Shown here piece by piece: positions 57,810-64,000 of a stretch of DNA of 64,000 nt; position 1 is the first letter of the stretch; each line of letters opens with the position of its first letter. Both the position numbers and the translations under genes were made by a program. Under the pieces are notes generated by a model that did not search any database, was not told the DNA's origin, and was given only the letters and a program-made list of their open reading frames with translations. The stretch comes from Fragum whitleyi (Eukaryota; Mollusca; Bivalvia; Cardiida; Cardiidae): NCBI GenBank assembly GCA_948146395.1, contig OX411559.1, forward strand, positions 35,172,215-35,236,214, in the 5' to 3' direction.

Positions 57810-58158
57810 TTACTGAATGGATTTTCAAGACATTTGACAGAAATGAGTCTTGATTGTATTTTTGTTGAGATTTTCCTTGGTTAATTTTGATCAGATAACT
57901 AAAGATATAACTTATGTTTGGGGTCTTTATTCTCTCAAACTCTTTTCGTCTTGATTTCATCAGGATTCCCAATGATGACCCTTGTCTGACTCTCTACCAG
58001 AAATATTTTTAGAAATCCAGTTCACGATTGGATCTTGTTTTCATGTATGGCTTGAAACGTTAAAGGATGGAAATATCTCATGTCTGTACCGGGTATATCA
58101 GGTCTTGAAGATGCTGAAACTTTTTATGCCTCCGTACAGTAAATCAATGGGATATTAT

Positions 58159-58491
58159 TACAGTCAATCTTGCACGAGCGACCACGTCTATTAAGCGACC
58201 ATTTTTATTAAAAGACCGCTTTCAAAATCCCCTTCTTTAAATCGAAATGTCGGAAAAAAATTGATATCACTGGTATAAAAAATATTGTAAATGAATCATA
58301 TGCTGTTAAAACTCACCAGAATCGTCTCAATAAGACGATTCTGTTGAGTTTTTACAGCAAAGGATTCTTGAGGATTTCGCAATTATATACACTTAATTGT
58401 AAGAAAAAACGTGTATTAAGCGACCTTTTTCCTTAACGACCGCTTTTTGGTGACCCCAGTCCTGGTCGCTTAATACAAGGTTCATTGTATA
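58159..58491. mobile_element. 'tacagt..aatcttgcacgagcgacc' MITE, copy 2
   Basis: Ends tacagtcaatcttgcacgag and taatacaaggttcattgta are inverted repeats; holds the hairpin ttaaaactcaccagaatcgt / acgattctgttgagtttt shared with 39884-40213. Confidence 0.6.
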
Positions 58492-58549
58492 CTTATAACC
58501 TTCTGTGTGTCCCTCTATATATCTGATTAACTGCCTTTGAAACTCAGAT

Positions 58550-58775
58550 GTATACGCGTTCAATCCCTGACGGCGGTATACTAACTTTCCAACATTTGCA
58601 TTCCACCTATGGGTGGAAAATCATAAACCGAAGTAGGTAAGAATCTTGAGGCTGTGATAGGAAGTTATTGTAGAACTGGTGCGAGAAATACGGAGAATCA
58701 AATGTTAGGTACTACAGCCACCTCGATATGACGCAAACATACAAAGCGGCTTTAAGCTCCATTCAATTAATCAAA
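58550..58775 (+). mobile_element. Decayed tRNA-derived SINE
   Basis: 5'-truncated near gcgttcaatccctgacggcg, with the family body, ending ctccattcaattaatc. Confidence 0.6.
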
Positions 58776-59128
58776 TCTGCTAAGTACTTAGACTGTGAAA
58801 TAAAGTTTTTCCTGTTACTCAATCCTATTAAAGCTCTTATTTGCAATGCAGCTTGCTTTCAAAAGTACAACTTAGGCGAATTGACATGAGATCAAACCAT
58901 AAACCCATATTCCAAAATATTTCCTCGAAAATTTTTTTGCTTAAATTTTTGATACGCCTTATTTCTTGTCATCAGTGAAGTTTAAGATCATTTAAGAAAG
59001 TCACTCGGAAAAAATGTGTAGGTGAGGGAGTGTGGGGTGTGTGTCCGACATGTTCTTTCTTAGTAGCTTTCTTCAATCTACTACATATATAAAGAGCACA
59101 CACATATATTTGCTTGTTTTTGTTTCAG

Positions 59129-59319
59129 GTACAGATATTCAGGTGAAGACAAAATGTCAAGTGTGTCATAGGTTGTTCCCCAGCAAAGCACATCTGAGTA
59201 TACATTTAAGGACACATACTGGTGAAAAACCATTTGCCTGTGAAATATGTGGACGAAGGTTTACACAGAAAGGGAACCTTGACAGGCATAAACTTACACA
59301 TATGAATATAAATGTGTAA
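59129..59319 (+). CDS. E15: alternative terminal exon, two C2H2 zinc fingers
   Basis: The acceptor cttgtttttgtttcag ends at 59128. GT completes the split codon (Gly with G), then TDIQVKTK leads to finger 1 CQVC with helix S,A,H,I; the linker is TGEKPF; finger 2 is CEIC...HKLTH with helix Q,G,N,R. The tail is MNINV; 62 residues. The reading frame runs open upstream through the acceptor, so an ATG-initiated ORF can be drawn from 59032, but the homologous E16 lacks that extension. E15 and E16 are tandem copies 874 bp apart. Confidence 0.92.
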
Positions 59320-59680
59320 CTAAGAGATGTGTACACTAACAGTAGATTCTTAAAGTAAGGAAACGAATGAGGCACTCGGCAACATACGAAAGTAAACATG
59401 CAAAAATAGGAATTTATAAAGGAAGTTTAAATGGAAATAAGCTGGAATAGACATTACCTATGCCTGATGAACATGTTAATTCAACATATTTGTTTCATAT
59501 TCCGGATAATTGTTAAATCCAAAGGAAAAATATATTTTGGTGATAGCTTCTAGGACTTTAATGTTGTCTATGTTAAGACTCCGATCATTTACAAAAGTCA
59601 CTCTTGGAAAAATGTTATGTAAGGAGGGGGCGGGGGGCTGAAGTTTTCACATCTCTCTAAGTAGTTCTTCAACAAGCTAC

Positions 59681-59900
59681 TGCCTCGGTTGAATAGTGGT
59701 AAATGCACTCGCCCCCGTATCCTGGAGGTCTGTGGTTCGAGCCCCCAACCGTCACCGAGATGTGTTTATGGGCAAAACACTTAATAGCCAGCCCAGTTCA
59801 CCCAGCTGTAGGATTGGGTAGTAGTGGGTTTAAAAAAATTGTTCTCTCTCAGGGACATGAGAACATTAGGATTGAGAGTTTGAGAGCAATTCTATAGATT
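59681..59900 (+). mobile_element. tRNA-headed repeat, different from the common SINE
   Basis: gaatagtggtaaatgcactc and gtggttcgagcccccaacc resemble A and B boxes, followed by a distinct body (gtgtttatgggcaaaacact). It lies in the intron between E15 and E16 and is absent before E15. Confidence 0.45.
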
Positions 59901-60002
59901 TAAGCTTTCATCGCAATCCAACGCAAATATTTTAGTATCAACTCAACATAGCTACTACATATATAAAGAACACACACATATAATTGCATGTTTTTGTTTC
60001 AG

Positions 60003-60193
60003 GTACAGATATTCAGGTGAAAGCAAGATGTAAAGTGTGTCATAGGCTGTTCCCCAGTAAATCTCATCTGAGTGTGCATCTAAGGACTCATACCGGTGAA
60101 AAACCATTTGCCTGTGAAATATGTGGGCGAAGGTTTACACAGAAAGGAAACCTTGACAGGCATAAAATTACACATATGAATATTAATGTGTAA
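60003..60193 (+). CDS. E16: alternative terminal exon, two C2H2 zinc fingers (tandem copy of E15)
   Basis: The acceptor catgtttttgtttcag ends at 60002. GT completes the split codon (Gly with G), then TDIQVKAR leads to finger 1 CKVC with helix S,S,H,V; the linker is TGEKPF; finger 2 is CEIC...HKITH with helix Q,G,N,R; the tail is MNINV; 62 residues. Finger 2 contacts are the same as in E15; finger 1 differs at +2 and +6, both contact positions. Intron sequence upstream (atataaagarcacacacata) and the downstream flank are also duplicated. Confidence 0.92.
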
Positions 60194-60726
60194 CTACGGG
60201 ATGTGTACACAAACAAACAGTAGATTTATGATGGAAGAAAACGATCGAGGCATTCGGTATTACACGAAAGTAAACGTGAGATGATGACGTAGGAATTTGG
60301 AAGACAGTTTAAACGGAAATTAGCTTGGATAGACATTACTTTTGCCTAATGAAACTTATGTAAATACAACATATTTGTTACATATTCTGGGTTATTGTAT
60401 ATGTATTTTGGTGATTACTTCTGGGACTATACGGTTGTCTATGTTAAGACTCGTGTTTCATTTGTGTCGACTCGGATATGGATGGACATTTGAAAATCCG
60501 TAAATGAAAATTGAACAGTTTGGAAAAGTATTTATTGGTTATCAACTATCATAACAGTAATTGTTTTGCGAAAGAATTAACACCCTCATTTGTTTAAGTA
60601 TAAAAATTGTTATGGTGCCTATTAACACCCTCATTTGTAGATAAATCGTAATTGTGTAGACACATGCTGAAAAGTAACCTACTCATTTAAAAGATTTTGT
60701 TGTACTTGTGACAAAAAAGTTGGACG

Positions 60727-60935
60727 GTGTGATTCCCCGACGGCGGCACTCATTCTTTCCAACTATTTGTCTCTCACCAATGAGCTGATAATCGTAGACA
60801 TATGTGAGATAGTAGCTGGAGGCTAGGAAAGGTTGTGATGGTTGTACTGGTGAATGAAATACCAGGAATCCATCGTTAAGTGCTCCAACCGCCCCGATTT
60901 AACCGAAAAAATGTTGAAAGCGGCGTATTCGATGA
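60727..60935 (+). mobile_element. 5'-truncated tRNA-derived SINE
   Basis: gtgattccccgacggcggca to ttgaaagcggcgta; the tail is missing. Confidence 0.65.
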
Positions 60936-61829
60936 ATTGATTGTATGATAGTATATATTTTTCTTTTGATTAATAATTTTGATTTGTTAAATGGATCTCG
61001 TTGAAATATATGTTCAATGGAATATGACAAATATTTTCTAAAATACACTAAAGACTAAGTACGGTTGATGTGATGTGTTAACATGTATGTTTTTTCTCAC
61101 TGAAGTCCACGTCAATTCGTCCAAAATATTCTTGAAACGTTAGTCTTGTATATTAGGTACAAGTTTATTTGCATGTACATGTAAGGGCCTTCCTATGGAA
61201 ATGTCATTTTGAAGAAAGGTGTGAGAGGCATATTATTTATTTTATTTCGAATAGCTCGGCTGATTTGTTTCAAATGATTGTGTCCAACTTGCTTTTGATA
61301 AGCTAAAGATTTCTTGTTTTGTTTTGTTCAATCTAGCATGGAATTTCATAAGATTTTCCGTGTTCAGATTACGAAAATAATTCAAAAGAGATGATTAATA
61401 CAAATAATTAAATATCTAAGTGCATGTTCCAATTCAGGATTTGTTTTCATATAATTTCATTTTGCTTTTTTCATTCGTTGTAGATGAAGTGGATTGAGAA
61501 TTTTCCTTTATTCCCTTAATACAAACGTATTTCTGTAATGGACTTCCTTTTCTGTTTGTAACGAAAGATGGCTTATGGTCCATTCTATATCATTACCAAC
61601 GTCAATGTTAAGCGTTTTCTATGCCAGTGGATTGTTCTCTGAAGAATAATTTGGTTTATTAATGGATTTCAATTAAGGAATAAATTTGAATCCATGAATC
61701 TAGCTTTGATCTTTGTCCTACTTGTTAAAATTGAACTTATGTATATGACGATATTTCATATTGATCATGAGGCAGCGTTTTGCTGCTTTGCTGCATCACT
61801 GAAAATAGGACCTCTTTTTAATTTTCTAG
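60936..61829. other. Spacer, nothing recognised
   Basis: AT-rich intron-like sequence up to the half-finger relic. Confidence 0.45.
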
Positions 61830-61906
61830 GAACCTCAACTACATATACATGCATTTTTTGTATGAAACATTTGATTATGTTTCACCCTAAGCATTTTATA
61901 TATTGA
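61830..61906 (+). pseudogene. Half-finger relic with intact splice phase
   Basis: After an acceptor aattttctag, two bases (GA) and then ACC TCA ACT keep the array's phase-1 reading. The frame continues through TYTCIFCMKH, a finger-1 start, to FHPKHFIY and a TGA. The helix region is shortened and there is no second finger. Nucleotides align with E17 (tgc..tttgt..aa..tt.att). It could be a dead exon or a truncated terminal exon. Confidence 0.45.
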
Positions 61907-62111
61907 GGGATCAGCACAATACTCTCAATATGTAATGTGATACAAATTTACTTCACAGTAAAAGCGGCCTTTGGGTCAAATTTCTTTTGACGAATCTAGA
62001 TACTTAGAGTTAGACGGTCATTAATTTTATTGTCATCTAGTTTGTCTAAAGTTTGAAATACTCGTTCCATATGTGGAAACATTTTTTAAAAGTCCCTTTT
62101 TCCTATTTCAG

Positions 62112-62302
62112 ATACAAGTTTTCCGTCGAATTCAACGTGCTCTATTTGTGGCAAGAAGTTCGATTGCAAAGCTCATCTTAAGAGACATTTGACGGTTCAC
62201 ACCGGGGAAAAGGCATTTGCGTGTGAAATCTGTGGTCGAAGATTTTCCCAGAAAGTACATTTGAAAGGACATATGGTTACTCATTTAAATATGAAGTTTT
62301 AA
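62112..62302 (+). CDS. E17: alternative terminal exon, two C2H2 zinc fingers
   Basis: The acceptor cccttttttcctatttcag ends at 62111. AT completes the split codon (Asp), then TSFPSNST leads to finger 1 CSIC with helix C,A,H,R. The linker is TGEKAF, with Ala in place of Pro. Finger 2 is CEIC...HMVTH with helix Q,V,H,G. The tail is LNMKF; 62 residues, TAA at 62300-62302. There is no ATG ahead of finger 1. It is the last intact exon in the window; a half-finger relic with the same splice phase lies 280 bp upstream. Confidence 0.9.
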
Positions 62303-62362
62303 GACATTCTTAATTATCTAGAATGCAACATGTTAACGTTTGTATGCAGACGGTTGAATTGA

Positions 62363-62533
62363 TTTTTATGCCCCCGATAGGGAGGCATCATAAATTTGAC
62401 TTGTCCGTCCGTCTGTCCGTCCGTCCGTCTGTCCGTCCGTCCGTCATTCCGTCCAAAAACTTTAACATTGGCCATAACTTCTAAATCAAAGCGGTGTCGG
62501 GGGCATTGTCATCTTACAGTGACAGCTCTTGTT
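62363..62533. mobile_element. 'atgcccccgatagg...gtcgggggcat' element, copy 3
   Basis: Starts tttttatgcccccgataggg about 60 bp past the E17 stop. Nearly identical to 14398-14600, so a young family. Confidence 0.7.
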
Positions 62534-62689
62534 TTGACTTACTATTTTCGCAGATGAATGCATTGTCATTGTTGTATAGATACAGTTTAAGGCGACACGC
62601 CAAACTTTATCTTTCATCTTATCTCTGTTTTGTATAGAATACTGTCTTGAAGGTCGGTATGTATCTTCACTATCATATATTTTCAATAA

Positions 62690-62850
62690 ATTCAAGCCTA
62701 TTCAAGAAGCTCACAATGTTCATATTCATCATCTGTTAGTAACGAGATCAATGTCATGTGACAAGGTCAATGACATTAATCTGTAAAGGTCAAACTTCTG
62801 AAAATTTGCAGTTTTGGGGACATTCTTGTTCCGCAATCACGTCTGTTTTC
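62690..62850. repeat. Decayed fragment of the 'gccccgtatcg' element
   Basis: aagcctattcaagaa, gtcatgtgacaaggtcaatg and ggggacattcttgttccgca correspond to the 3' part of 23591-23907. Confidence 0.5.
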
Positions 62851-63598
62851 GTTATGAGTAAATATTTTTACTTAATGCTGTGTTTCTTTACTCTAGTTTT
62901 ATCATTTCAACAACATCTATTTCATTTATAACAAAATAGGATGAATTGTAAGGTGCTGCCATATGGTTAAAATTATCTTTTCAGCTCAATATCTTAAATA
63001 GCAATTGAACGATTTGACCAAAATTTGACAGAATTCAATTGTTTAGCATAGTTCAGTTGTTTTATAAATTTCTGGATCACGTGACAAACTCCCTTTCCTG
63101 TGACTTTGAGCTCTGTGGCGCCTTTGTCAATAGCTCTGTTTATTTGATGGTTATTAGAACTTTTCCTTTAGGGGTTTTCAGGTAGAAGACACACATTTTG
63201 TAAAAGCATTATATGTATGTACTTGAAACACCAAATAAATTTACGATTTGTGTATGAAAATCAATAGTTAACGATTAATCTTGAAATTCATACTTTGGAT
63301 GGTAAATAAAGGCATATGTCACGAAAATAATTTGCTACACATAGGAACAGTCATGAGATTTTGATTGAGGCAAGAAGAGCTGAATCGAGCTACAAAGAAA
63401 GCGTTCACTAACTTTTCTATTCTAGACAAAAGGTCTTATTCACAATTTTTTTTACGGATTTGTATCTTCAAAAACACAGATAATAGAAATACTGCGATGA
63501 CATGTGCAAGGTGATATCATGATGACGTCATGTAGAACGTGTACACAAGTGCAAGCCAAAGATGTTTCTGATGGCTGATCATCACAGAAAGGAATGAG

Positions 63599-63829
63599 GT
63601 CCCGGGTTTGATCCCCGACGGCAGCACTCATTCTTTCCGACTATTTGTCTCTCAACAATGGGTTGATAAGTGTAGACCTATGCGAGTTAGCAGCTGGAGG
63701 CTAGGAAAGAATGTGATGGTTGTACTGGCAAGAAAAATACCAGGAATCCCTTGCTAGGTGCTCCAGCCACCGCGATATAACTGAAAGAATGTTGAAAGCG
63801 GCGCTAAGCTCCATTCAATCAATCAATCA
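63599..63829 (+). mobile_element. 5'-truncated tRNA-derived SINE
   Basis: Starts gtcccgggtttgatccccga, ends caatcaatcaatca. Flanked by acagaaaggaatgag and acagaaaagaatgag (63584-63598, 63830-63844). Confidence 0.85.
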
Positions 63830-64000
63830 ACAGAAAAGAATGAGTTCATCAAATCTTTACCAAATTTAGAATCAAACTGGTATTCTGCAAGCCAAGCCTT
63901 GCATAATAACATTTCAATTAAAGGCTTGATTATTTGAAGGCTAGCTTGTATCAAAGATATTCAAGGAACATGTCTTTATTCACATACAAACATGTTTGTG

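Larger units (their letters stand above)
59080..60430 (+). repeat. Tandem duplication carrying E15 and E16
   Basis: Upstream actacatatataaagarcac, the exons, and downstream gatgtgtacac and tgcctgatgaa / tgcctaatgaa blocks recur at an 874-bp offset. Confidence 0.85.

Overview
The window is eukaryotic genomic DNA: AT-rich, mostly non-coding, with no operon-like gene packing and no ORF over about 180 codons that is not repeat sequence. The repeat landscape points to a marine invertebrate, most likely a heterodont bivalve mollusc. It has tRNA-headed SINEs with a conserved 3' body ending in ATCAA or AAAC repeats, 'atgccccc...(tccg)n...gggggcat' elements, 'agctcacctgagcac' elements with roughly 143-bp internal repeats, TTAA-flanked MITEs and 8-bp-TSD hAT-type MITEs. 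The species call is an inference from these repeats.

The organising feature is an array of 17 intact short exons, all on the + strand, called E1 to E17 here, spread over 59 kb (3264 to 62302). Each has the same plan: a pyrimidine-rich 3' splice acceptor ending in ..CAG, two bases that complete a split codon (intron phase 1), 5 to 15 linker residues, exactly two C2H2 zinc fingers joined by a TGEKPY-type linker, a short tail, and its own in-frame stop codon. There is no conserved start codon and no 5' splice site inside the exons. This is what mutually exclusive alternative 3'-terminal exons look like. The known parallel is the insect BTB-zinc-finger loci (Drosophila lola; mod(mdg4) has a different finger type), where one common N-terminal part is joined to one of many zinc-finger tails by alternative or trans-splicing. 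The common upstream exons (for example a BTB domain) are not in this window, so that part of the parallel is inferred.

The array has grown by duplication. E3 and E4 lie in a segmental duplication (about 7.93-12.2 kb and 17.1-20.8 kb). E8 and E9 lie in a second one (29.4-30.26 and 35.46-36.26 kb). E15 and E16 are a tandem copy with an 874-bp period. E1/E2, E11/E12 and E13/E14 are related pairs. Decayed exon relics lie between the intact ones: five first-finger units at about 146-bp spacing upstream of E1, and pieces near 4.35, 5.34, 23.06, 23.22, 38.6, 45.25, 51.3 and 61.83 kb. The second finger keeps Gln at helix position -1 in 16 of 17 exons, while position +3 is split between His, Ser, Asn and Thr and +6 also varies. 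This suggests a repertoire of related DNA-binding specificities attached to one common protein.

The introns are heavily colonised by mobile elements, several with visible target-site duplications. Two SINE insertions touch the array directly. One replaced the C-terminus and stop codon of E1. Another landed on the 3' splice site of E3 and duplicated the acceptor. The regions 14.6-15.4, 25.2-26.2, 31.8-32.3, 47.9-48.8, 57.0-57.5 and 63.0-63.6 kb show nothing I can name.
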